Source: Lachnospiraceae bacterium OF09-6 (lineage in GTDB: Bacteria; Bacillota; Clostridia; Lachnospirales; Lachnospiraceae). From it: a stretch of DNA of 64,000 nucleotides. The notes beneath the pieces were generated by a model. The model had not been told where the DNA came from. It did no database searches and saw only the letters and a list, made by a program, of their open reading frames with translations. Position numbers and translations under genes: made by a program. The stretch lies in NCBI GenBank assembly GCA_003435055.1, contig QUMM01000001.1, positions 62,001-126,000 on the forward strand. The letters are read 5' to 3'. Shown piece by piece: positions 57,591 through 64,000 of this stretch; position 1 is the first letter of the stretch; each line of letters begins with the position of its first letter.

Positions 57591-58874
57591 TTATCTTACG
57601 TTTTTCATCTCCAGCACTACGTCTGGGATCTCCAGTACCAGTTCTTCCGGCAGCTGCTCCATACTTCGAACATCTCTCTGCCCGCATACATTACAGATAC
57701 GGTATTTTTCTCCGGACCGCTCTGTGGTTGGCTTCTGATTCACGATCCAGTCTGACCAGGCATGCCCATTACAAGGTACCACCTCCTGCTTCGCCAGTAC
57801 TTCTCCGCACACCTCACAGTGACTTCCTGCTGTCAGTCCCATCTTTGTGCAGGTGGCCATCACTGCGCTGTCTTTTACTTCTTTATGATCCAGCATCTCT
57901 GCATTCGGATTATAATACTGATAGACCTGATCAATGGAATTGTAGAATCCATCTCCCACGGTCATCACCCAGGTAGAATCCTGAGCGCAGTCCAGCACCA
58001 GATATTCAGAATCCGACACTTTCCCGATCAATACCACATAATGTCCCAGCTGAGAATAGGTCGGCAGATGTACAATCACAGGGCTGTACTGGCCACGCCC
58101 ATTGATATACTGCTCCACGCCTCCTGCCACATCCGGTGACAGATCAACAACGCCCCATCCGGTAAAACAGGTCAGCCCGCCATGAGCATCCAGAATCTGC
58201 TGTGGAGTCAGGTTCACACCTACATAAGACAGTGCCATGGAAATACTGGCCGTACCGCATTCGATCCCGGCCTGATTGCCCCATCCGCCCCAGTAACTCC
58301 AGTCGAACAGGCCGCTGCCTGCCAGCTGGGAGATATAACGGATGGTTCCCACCTGTACTTCCGGATCATATTCATAACGGATCTTTGCATAGGAAGTGCA
58401 GGTTGCTTTCTCCCCATTGATTGCGATCCAGTCTGTATCCGGAATATCAATGGTATGTATCTGGCTTCTGTCCTGATTCTCCAGTGACTTCTGTATGCCA
58501 TTCACCACCGGACTTGGATCCTGCTCAGGGTGATACTCAGGTTCAAATACAATCTCTTCTTCTGCTTCCGTCTCTGGCTCCATGGTCAGATCCTTGTCAC
58601 TGATCACTTCCTCTGTCTCTTCTTCTATCGGTTCTTCCGTCAGGTTTTCCTGAAGCACCTCTTCCGCTAACGTGACCGGCTGCTCTGCTTCTTCTGTCAT
58701 TTCTGTCTCCGGAAGTGCTTTCGTTTCTGTTGCTTTTTGAGTTTCTGTTGTCGTCTCACTTTCTGCTGCTTTTGCTGTCTGCGCTGCCATAACGGTAGTT
58801 CCGCTTCCCATATAGGTTGCAGACATGGTCACAGCCGCCAGGCAGACGGCTTGTATTATTTTCTTTTTCATCAT
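57591..58874 (-). CDS. Secreted C39-like (Peptidase_C39_2) protein with Glu/Thr linker and Cys-pair tail
   Basis: 427 residues. Signal peptide (IIQAVCLAAVTMSATYMGSGTTVMA), then a long Glu/Thr linker (about 35-135). The C39-like domain (about 150-330) has GGWGNQAGIECGTASISMALSYVG with the cysteine, YSQLGHYVVLIGKV with the histidine and YLVLDCAQDSTWV. The C-terminal part has CxxC pairs (CEVCGEVLA, CNVCGQRDV) like those of the 746-residue surface protein at 40415-42655. Likely an extracellular peptidase-like protein; substrate unknown. Confidence 0.84.
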   Translation of the reverse strand: MMKKKIIQAVCLAAVTMSATYMGSGTTVMAAQTAKAAESETTTETQKATETKALPETEMTEEAEQPVTLAEEVLQENLTEEPIEEETEEVISDKDLTMEPETEAEEEIVFEPEYHPEQDPSPVVNGIQKSLENQDRSQIHTIDIPDTDWIAINGEKATCTSYAKIRYEYDPEVQVGTIRYISQLAGSGLFDWSYWGGWGNQAGIECGTASISMALSYVGVNLTPQQILDAHGGLTCFTGWGVVDLSPDVAGGVEQYINGRGQYSPVIVHLPTYSQLGHYVVLIGKVSDSEYLVLDCAQDSTWVMTVGDGFYNSIDQVYQYYNPNAEMLDHKEVKDSAVMATCTKMGLTAGSHCEVCGEVLAKQEVVPCNGHAWSDWIVNQKPTTERSGEKYRICNVCGQRDVRSMEQLPEELVLEIPDVVLEMKNVR

Positions 58875-58974
58875 TTACCTTTTACTGCTTCTTTCCCGTT
58901 TTATATCATTTAAACACATTCAAAAAAATGATATCATATTCTTATCACAATTACAAATAAAAATGCACATAGAA

Positions 58975-59003
58975 AAAGAACCCCGCTACAGGATTCTCTT
59001 TCT
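58975..59003 (-). terminator. Possible terminator after the radical SAM gene
   Basis: Minus strand AAAGAGAATCC and GGGGTTCTTTTT pair with mismatches and end in T; moderate quality. Confidence 0.5.
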
Positions 59004-59010
59004 GTTTTTA

Positions 59011-60435
59011 TTATTTTACGGTTCTGTTTTCCGGTACATAGTTCTCATATTTTGGAACTTTATGTGTCTCACTGGCCCATACTGCTTCTGCTTCCGGTTT
59101 CCAGGTATCTGCATATGCCTTACATTTTTCACACAGATGCTCTACGCTCTCTGGTGACTCCAGATTTGTTCCATGTGCTCCGGTCTCATGTACCATCTTC
59201 TGCAGCAGCTCTGGATTCTCCAGCATCGGGCACGGTCTTAAATGATTGCGGTTAAACGGCTGTCCCTTATGGTAAGCCATGAACAATGGGCTCTGCAGAA
59301 TCTCCAGAATAGAAGCATCATGAATATTCGCATTAGAAAAATGAATGAATACACATGGTTCTGCATCTCCGGCTGAATTGATGTGGAAGTAGTTTCTTCC
59401 TCCGGCAATACAGCCTCCTACGTATTCTCCATCGTTCTGGAAGTCCATTGGATAAAACTCAATATCTGATTCCATAGAACGTACATAACGAATACGATCA
59501 ATCATGTACTTTCTCTGTTCCACTGTCGGCATCAGTTCCGGTACCGCATTATTTCCAACTGGCATATAATGGAAATAGAATCCAAAACGGGCACCTTTTT
59601 CTGAAATCATCTTAAAGAATTCATCACTGGTGACAGCTTCGATATTATTTCTGGTGTAACAGATAGAGGTACCAAAGATGATGCCATATTTCTTCAGAAG
59701 ATCCATCGCATTCATAACTGCGGCATAATGACCTTCTCCTCTTCTGGCATCATTGGTCTCCGGTGTACCTTCAATAGACAGCATAAAGGTAATATTACCA
59801 AGTCTGACTACTTCCTGACACATCTCCTCATTGATCAGTGTGGAATTGGTATACAGAGCAAAATATGCATCGTGATGCTTTTCTGCCAGACGGAAAATAT
59901 CCTTCATACGAACGGTCGGTTCCCCACCAGTCAGCATATACAGATACGTACCCAGTTCTTTTCCTTCTGTCACGATCTTATCCATATCTTCAAAGCTCAG
60001 ACTGTATTTATGTCCATAGGTACCTGACCAGCATCCCTGGCAGTGCATATTGCATGCGCTGGTTGGATCAAACAAGATCAGCCATGGAATATTACAGTTG
60101 TAAATCTCACGATTCTTACGGATAGTCTTTGTTCCGCGAATAAATGCCTCAAATCCCAGATTCATCAATGTCACTTTTGCGACATGTTTATCTGTCTCAT
60201 CCAGAATCCTGTTGATATAACGCATCCATTTGTTCTCCGGATCTCTCATTGCATTTAATACTTTCTCATATGCTTCGTCTGTAAAGTTATTGTCCCAGAA
60301 CTGTTTGATAATATCCAGGATCTCTTTATAAGCCTTCTCCCGATCCTTATCAAATTTATTCAACATAACATCAACAATTGCTCCGACTGCCTTTCTCTGA
60401 ATGGCATGTGATGCTTTATCCAATGCAGTGTTCAT
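59011..60435 (-). CDS. Radical SAM protein with SPASM-like C-terminal cluster domain
   Basis: About 474 residues. An N-terminal helical domain (1-115) precedes the cluster motif CNMHCQGC (CX3CX2C, about residue 130), then MLTGGEPTVR and FALYTNSTLI. The C-terminal region has GCIAGGRNYFHINSAGDAEPCVF and CEKCKAYADTW, typical SPASM-type cysteines. Such enzymes modify peptides or proteins, but I see no small precursor peptide nearby. A TTG two codons upstream is an alternative; GGAAGGG precedes the ATG at 60433-60435. The divergent TetR probably controls it. Confidence 0.88.
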   Translation of the reverse strand: MNTALDKASHAIQRKAVGAIVDVMLNKFDKDREKAYKEILDIIKQFWDNNFTDEAYEKVLNAMRDPENKWMRYINRILDETDKHVAKVTLMNLGFEAFIRGTKTIRKNREIYNCNIPWLILFDPTSACNMHCQGCWSGTYGHKYSLSFEDMDKIVTEGKELGTYLYMLTGGEPTVRMKDIFRLAEKHHDAYFALYTNSTLINEEMCQEVVRLGNITFMLSIEGTPETNDARRGEGHYAAVMNAMDLLKKYGIIFGTSICYTRNNIEAVTSDEFFKMISEKGARFGFYFHYMPVGNNAVPELMPTVEQRKYMIDRIRYVRSMESDIEFYPMDFQNDGEYVGGCIAGGRNYFHINSAGDAEPCVFIHFSNANIHDASILEILQSPLFMAYHKGQPFNRNHLRPCPMLENPELLQKMVHETGAHGTNLESPESVEHLCEKCKAYADTWKPEAEAVWASETHKVPKYENYVPENRTVK

Positions 60436-60467
60436 AATCAATTCCCTTCCATTCCATTCTTTTTGTA

Positions 60468-60527
60468 ATACATATGTATCATATTTTATTATTGGGGATT
60501 ATATCACCAAAAAAAATATGTTACAAT
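60468..60527. promoter_or_regulatory. Divergent promoter region with a candidate TetR operator
   Basis: Minus promoter: -35 TTGTAA (60521-60526), 17-nt spacer, -10 TATAAT (60498-60503). Plus strand: extended -10 TGTTACAAT (60519-60527), overlapping the minus -35. A perfect 12-bp palindrome ATACATATGTAT lies at 60468-60479, downstream of the minus -10, a likely repressor site. Confidence 0.6.
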
Positions 60528-60559
60528 AGTTTTTGAAAAACAAAACAAAGGAGTCAAAA

Positions 60560-61114
60560 ATGTACCATATTAAATCTGATAAACGTTCCCAGACTTCTGC
60601 AAAGCTAATCTGTGATGCCATGCTGCGCTGTCTTGACGAGAAACCTTTTTCTGAGATCACCATCGTAGATCTGCAAAAAGAATCTACTGTAGGACGTTCT
60701 ACTTTTTATCGTCTGTTCGACCGTACGGAAGACGTTCTGGAATATCTGTATGAGCAACGTATCCAGGAAATCTACAATGGATATCATCTGCTATCCGAAG
60801 ACAAACGACCGTCTTTCACACTTTATATCCTGAATGATCTATATGCCAATTCCTCTGTTCTGGAGGTACTGATCAGAAACAACCTGATCCGATCCATGCA
60901 AAAGGTTCATAATAAATATATTCCTGTCTATATTCGGGAAGAACTGGGAAATGACAACTTTCTCTCCATCACGGAGGATTATGCCTGCAGTCTGTTCAGT
61001 TCTCTGGTGGTCGGCATCATCTCGGTCTGGATTCACCATGACAAACGGGAAACTCCAACGGAACTGTATCATCTGCTGCGTACCTATCTGCATACTCTGG
61101 CACGGATCAGCTAA
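60560..61114 (+). CDS. TetR/AcrR family transcriptional regulator
   Basis: About 184 residues. The DNA-binding part is QTSAKLICDAMLRCLDEKPFSEITIVDLQKESTVGRSTFYRLFDR. AAGGAG lies seven bases before the ATG at 60560; a TTG at 60533 also opens the frame. It is divergent from the radical SAM gene and shares its control region, so autoregulation and control of that gene are likely. The 3' end overlaps the convergent DUF3786 gene by 8 nt. Confidence 0.9.
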   Translation: MYHIKSDKRSQTSAKLICDAMLRCLDEKPFSEITIVDLQKESTVGRSTFYRLFDRTEDVLEYLYEQRIQEIYNGYHLLSEDKRPSFTLYILNDLYANSSVLEVLIRNNLIRSMQKVHNKYIPVYIREELGNDNFLSITEDYACSLFSSLVVGIISVWIHHDKRETPTELYHLLRTYLHTLARIS

Positions 61115-61745
61115 GCACCTCCAGTCCAGCCTGCCGGGCAATGGTCTCCAGCAGGTCTCCCTGAAGATAATAGGTGGTCTCAAAATGCAGATAAGACATA
61201 GATACTTTATCCCACAAGATTAAGATCTTGGCTGGAAATTCCTCATCCGCATCCCAGAACTGAAAAAGTACTGAAAAATATGGCACCACCGGCATCTCCA
61301 TGGTCAGGTCTGCTCCGGCCAGTCTCGGCTTCTGGATTCCCCCCAGGCTAAGGCAGGCCTGTCTGATCTCTTCCACTCTTCCAGAGAAAACTTTTTCATA
61401 TTTATGGGCAAATACTTCTGCGGAAGGGCTGCTTCCGGCTGCCGCAAATCCTGCCACCGGCTGCCACTGCCCGGTAAACGGCGGTAACGGTTTTTCTCCT
61501 GAATAGCAGAGGAGATCATAGATCGTCATGACTATAGTATATTCTTTACATATCTTCCATTCCATATGATCTTCATATTCGATTGTCCCGTCTGCCCGAG
61601 TAATACGATATTTTTTCCCGATATACTTCAGATACAGGTAATCTTTATCATACTCCAGTCCGTATTTTTCAATCAACATATTCTGGTCATATTTCAAAAA
61701 ATAATCTCTTCCTATATAAACCTGCTTTTCATAATTGGATTTCAC
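61107..61745 (-). CDS. DUF3786 domain protein
   Basis: About 212 residues from a GTG start. The family, common in Clostridia and other anaerobes, shows the pattern CYSGEKPLPPFTGQWQPV in the middle and FQFWDADEEFPAKILILWDK near the C-terminus; its function is unknown though some members are found near corrinoid/methyltransferase genes. GGAGGAG lies six bases before the GTG at 61743-61745. Other starts up to 61790 have no ribosome site. Confidence 0.87.
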   Translation of the reverse strand: MKSNYEKQVYIGRDYFLKYDQNMLIEKYGLEYDKDYLYLKYIGKKYRITRADGTIEYEDHMEWKICKEYTIVMTIYDLLCYSGEKPLPPFTGQWQPVAGFAAAGSSPSAEVFAHKYEKVFSGRVEEIRQACLSLGGIQKPRLAGADLTMEMPVVPYFSVLFQFWDADEEFPAKILILWDKVSMSYLHFETTYYLQGDLLETIARQAGLEVLS

Positions 61746-61795
61746 TGTCTTCTCCTCCGTTCTTTTCAAGAATTTCTTTATCTTTATCATATCAA

Positions 61796-62220
61796 AAATG
61801 TCCCCTTGTAAAACAATTTCATATTACTGCTACACAAAAAGGGACATCTGATATTTCATATTATTCAGTTTTACATTTTACCAGTATTTTTCCATGTAGC
61901 CGTTTGGTATGGTATCTGGTTTTAACTATTCCATATTCTTTCCTTCATTTCTATGAAAAGAAAATAAAATCTTTCTTGTTGTAATCAATTTCATCCAACA
62001 TTTTTATATATCATTTCACAGCGGGAGGGCATTTCTCTTCTTTCCGACACTCCCTTTTCTCGTTCTATAGGTTACTCTTACTATGAGTATAAAGTTGATA
62101 TGCTCCCTTCCAGGCAGACAAATAAGATAATAAAAATTTGTTTACCTATGAGAGAGCATATTTATGTCTAAAAAGATATCTGTTGAAGTTCAAGAATGCC
62201 TGACAGCTTACTCAGTCCAT
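61796..62220. other. Intergenic stretch of 425 bases, no gene assigned
   Basis: AT-rich. The only thing of note is a short plus-strand frame at 62164-62226 (MSKKISVEVQECL, then a stop after 20 codons) behind AGAGAG. It may be the decayed start of a gene, but with no continuation it cannot be supported as one. Confidence 0.4.
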
Positions 62221-62958
62221 CTATGAAATTCCGTGATATGGCGTCTCCAGCGGTATTGTCACATTGATTTCTGAAATTGTCAAAGGCTGGTTTCCCTCCA
62301 TGCAGTAATATATATCCAGATTGGAAGGATCTCCAAGTGTCGGATCTATCGCATAGCACTGCAGCGTCCGCTGGATACTTCCAAGGATCGTTGCTGCAAG
62401 CTGATATGTATCAAACATATGAAATTCTTCCTTCTGTTGCGCAGGCGGTCCGGTAAAGAGTGAGCACTGACTGGAAAAACAAACGGTCATACCACCTTTT
62501 CCACTCGTGATCGCATCCGCAAGCGTCAAATCCCAGCCTGTCAGATCTGCAATTCCCTGAACAAGTGCTTCCGGCGTAATGGCTTCTGTTGTTTCAAAAG
62601 GATATTCTTGAAATGAGCCATCGTATCCGATATACAGGGTTGCGGTGGCCGCAGTCGGATGTGTTACGCTTTCTGTTTCCAGAACAGCAACTTCTGTTTG
62701 CACCGCCGCCTGTGTCTCCGGCAGTACTGCTTCTGTCTGCACTGCCTCTTGTGTCTCCGGTTGTACCGCTTCTGTCTGCACCAACTTCTGCGTCTCCGGT
62801 TGTACTGTCTCTGTTTCTTTCTCTGTCTCTTTCTTTGTTTCGGCTTCATTCGTCGTTTCCACAACCGTCTCCGGCTGTTTTGGCTCTTCTTTTTTACATC
62901 CCATGAGCGCTACGCAGGTAGTTGTCGCCAGTACTGCCATCATCCATTTCTTTTTCAT
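62221..62958 (-). CDS. Lipoprotein with Glu/Thr/Gln repeats and a GerMN-like C-terminal domain
   Basis: 245 residues. Lipobox ALMGC at about 17-21, so it should be lipid-anchored. Residues about 25-105 contain repeats of the type QPETQ-x2-VQTEAV (about four copies). The C-terminal domain (YIGYDGSFQEYPFETTEAITPEALVQGI, then LGSIQRTLQCYAIDP) resembles the GerMN domain of sporulation and germination lipoproteins; the match is by eye. GGAGG precedes the ATG. A long leader with strong structure (62999-63110) precedes it. Confidence 0.78.
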   Translation of the reverse strand: MKKKWMMAVLATTTCVALMGCKKEEPKQPETVVETTNEAETKKETEKETETVQPETQKLVQTEAVQPETQEAVQTEAVLPETQAAVQTEVAVLETESVTHPTAATATLYIGYDGSFQEYPFETTEAITPEALVQGIADLTGWDLTLADAITSGKGGMTVCFSSQCSLFTGPPAQQKEEFHMFDTYQLAATILGSIQRTLQCYAIDPTLGDPSNLDIYYCMEGNQPLTISEINVTIPLETPYHGIS

Positions 62959-62998
62959 TTGACACCTCCAGTTGATTTCTTATAAAACAAATTAATAA

Positions 62999-63110
62999 GT
63001 TCTGGGAAGCCGACCGGGCAACTTTTGTTACCCATGACTCTTCCTTTGTATACCTGCAGGTCATCACTCCTGCGGTAACTCTATAAGCATCTTTAGGTGC
63101 TGTATGTATC
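62999..63110 (-). ncRNA. Unclassified structured leader RNA of the lipoprotein gene
   Basis: On the minus strand the 235-nt leader holds GGTAAC-type arms that can pair two ways: GTTACC (63074-63079) with GGGTAAC (63027-63033), or GGGTAAC with GTTGCCC (63016-63022). A further stem GCAGG/CCTGC lies at 63056-63073 and GGAAG/CTTCC encloses 63002-63045. Mutually exclusive pairing suggests a switch. I could not match it to a known riboswitch class. Confidence 0.45.
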
Positions 63111-63198
63111 GGTTTTTGCGAAAATTTTCAGTCTTCGCTCTTCCGTTACATATCAGAAAATAATTTCAGCTCCTGTATTTATTCTGTATTTTCTTATA

Positions 63199-63227
63199 AT
63201 TTTAACGTATTAATATGAAATATACAA
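63199..63227 (-). promoter_or_regulatory. Possible promoter of the lipoprotein gene
   Basis: Minus strand: -35 TTGTAT (63222-63227), 17-nt spacer, -10 TAAAAT (63199-63204); it would give a leader of about 235 nt. Confidence 0.55.
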
Positions 63228-63329
63228 GAATTTGTTGCCGTTAATTGTATAATATAGGTCTGAAAATCATTGTCATTGGGAAAAAGTTTCCCATTCTTCC
63301 GCAACACCATTTCTCTTCTCCTTTTTTCA

Positions 63330-63654
63330 TCCTGCTCAGCAAGTCCGATTCTTGCCAATGTTTTTTTTGAATTCCTTTGATCAGTTTCTGGAACACCACA
63401 GAATCCGTTTTGTTAAATATGCAGACAATATTGTCCTCTTCTGTCGTTCTGTTCAGGAAGCAGAATGGATTCTTCCGATGGCACGGGATTTTCTTACTGA
63501 TCAGTTAAAGCTTTCTCTGAATAATGACAAAATAAAGCAGCGAATGCTTACACAGATGAAAAAAACACTTTCCTTTAACCAGCTTTTCTGGATTGTAGAT
63601 CTCTTACCGGATGGTATCTGCTGCGTTTATCATCCCTGCATATTTCACCCTTAG
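63330..63654 (+). pseudogene. Reverse transcriptase remnant (group II intron type)
   Basis: The frame to 63654 reads NSFDQFLEHHRIRF, VKYADNIVLFCRS, QEAEWILPMARDFL and LKLSLNND, matching the RT palm region with the YADD box changed to YADN. Just upstream in another frame, SPILANVFF (63342-63368) matches the preceding RT motif; removing one T from the eight-T run joins it as ANVFLNSFDQFL. No N-terminal finger domain, maturase domain or intron RNA domain V is seen. This is a decayed fragment, probably of a group II intron ORF. Confidence 0.7.
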
Positions 63655-63668
63655 AAAGGAGTTTACCT

Positions 63669-64000
63669 ATGACAAATAAATACACTTATTGGAGATCCGG
63701 ATCCTATTATGATAATGCTGATTTGCTGTATTCCCAGTATCAGAATCTTGTTCAAAAACCTTTTTATTACTCCGGAAGTGACGAAATTCACATCTCCCAC
63801 TTTCAGAATAATGTTTTTCCAGATGAATCTGCCAGACTTTCTTCTGAAGATCTGATGAAGCATATACAGAAACTTCTGACCCTCGGAATTCTGGAATGCA
63901 ATACCATATATTCTGTCGCCACACAAAACTGCTCTATTCCTGCCAGATACCTGAAGTGTTATCGCATTGCTCTTGGAGGAACCAAATTTGTCCGTGAAAT
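63669..64000 (+). CDS. Unidentified protein, 5' part only (runs off the right edge)
   Basis: 110 codons are visible, starting MTNKYTYWRSGSYYDNADLL, with AAAGGAG ten bases before the ATG. No signal peptide or membrane segment. The stretch SSEDLMKHIQKLLTLGILECNTIY with later YLKCYRIALGGTKFV looks like a winged-helix fold, as in some mobile-element replication or relaxation proteins; this is a weak impression. It lies 14 nt past the RT remnant. Confidence 0.6.
   Translation, partial: MTNKYTYWRSGSYYDNADLLYSQYQNLVQKPFYYSGSDEIHISHFQNNVFPDESARLSSEDLMKHIQKLLTLGILECNTIYSVATQNCSIPARYLKCYRIALGGTKFVRE

Noticed and set aside
62164..62226. A 20-codon peptide gene (MSKKISVEVQECL...)
   Set aside because: It has only a weak ribosome site, no terminator and no recognisable homology; it may be a decayed gene start, so it is only noted in the intergenic entry.
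62999..63110. c-di-GMP or cobalamin riboswitch
   Set aside because: The core words of those aptamers (GACGCAAAGC; AAnAGGGAA and the B12 box) are absent on both strands.
63352..63654. An active reverse transcriptase, retron or DGR
   Set aside because: The catalytic YADD is YADN, the finger domain is missing, the frame is broken and no template repeat, Avd gene or msr/msd structure is seen.

Overview
The window looks like a chromosomal segment from a low-to-mid GC, strictly anaerobic, Gram-positive gut Clostridium, most likely a Lachnospiraceae (Blautia/Ruminococcus/Coprococcus type). The reasons are three T-box leaders, a CIRCE operator, an anaerobic ribonucleotide reductase activase (NrdG), DegV, a C_GCAxxG_C_C protein, SpoIID- and SleB-type hydrolases, and several secreted proteins with Glu/Thr-rich linkers. 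Nothing was searched against a database; family names come from reading the translations.

Layout. 1-8.8 kb: anaerobic (early-cobalt) cobalamin operon on the minus strand (cbiD-L-F-G-H-JET-A-B), led by an adenosylcobalamin-type riboswitch with a terminator and running off the left edge. 8.9-9.9 kb: dut and nrdG. 9.9-13.1 kb: a probable tryptophan ABC transporter (trpXYZ) behind a Trp-specifier T-box. 13.1-22.7 kb: pgi, degV, htpG with a CIRCE operator, an uncharacterised small protein, a dus-like tRNA dihydrouridine synthase, an L,D-transpeptidase and an EF-G paralogue. 23-25.5 kb (plus strand): tyrA-aroA. 25.5-34.7 kb: queA, a histidine phosphatase, pheST with a Phe T-box, a YihY protein, a SpoIID-like protein and galM. 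34.7-35.0 kb: a probable 6S RNA with its own promoter and terminator. 35-38 kb: a small membrane protein, thrC and a SleB-like hydrolase. 38.2-46.3 kb: branched-chain amino acid genes (leuA under a Leu T-box, leuD, leuC, ilvC, ilvN), split by a large plus-strand surface protein. 46.4-58.9 kb: CBS, C39-like, YhgE-like coiled-coil, DUF308, TetR, two Nudix genes, NudC and an ABC-2 exporter. 59-61.7 kb: a radical SAM/SPASM protein with a divergent TetR, and a DUF3786 protein. 62.2-64 kb: a lipoprotein with a long structured leader, a decayed reverse-transcriptase fragment, and the start of an unidentified gene.

Regulation is RNA-heavy: one riboswitch, three T-boxes (Trp, Phe and Leu, each matching the genes behind it), one probable 6S RNA, and one unclassified structured leader. 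Many canonical 17-bp-spaced promoters can be read directly.

The most striking anomaly is that seven conserved genes (dus, aroA twice, queA, thrC, leuC, ilvN and a Nudix gene) carry eight single-base frameshifts. Each is repaired by adding exactly one base, usually to a short homopolymer, and each repaired length is close to what I know for the family where it is known. This points to consensus sequencing errors rather than pseudogenes. I therefore annotate these as full-length genes and mark the break points. Other items worth attention are a family of intergenic hairpin repeats (four copies), a 62-63 bp tandem repeat, a CIRCE box upstream of the htpG -35, and the decayed RT at the right edge. 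I see no complete mobile element, CRISPR array, tRNA or rRNA.
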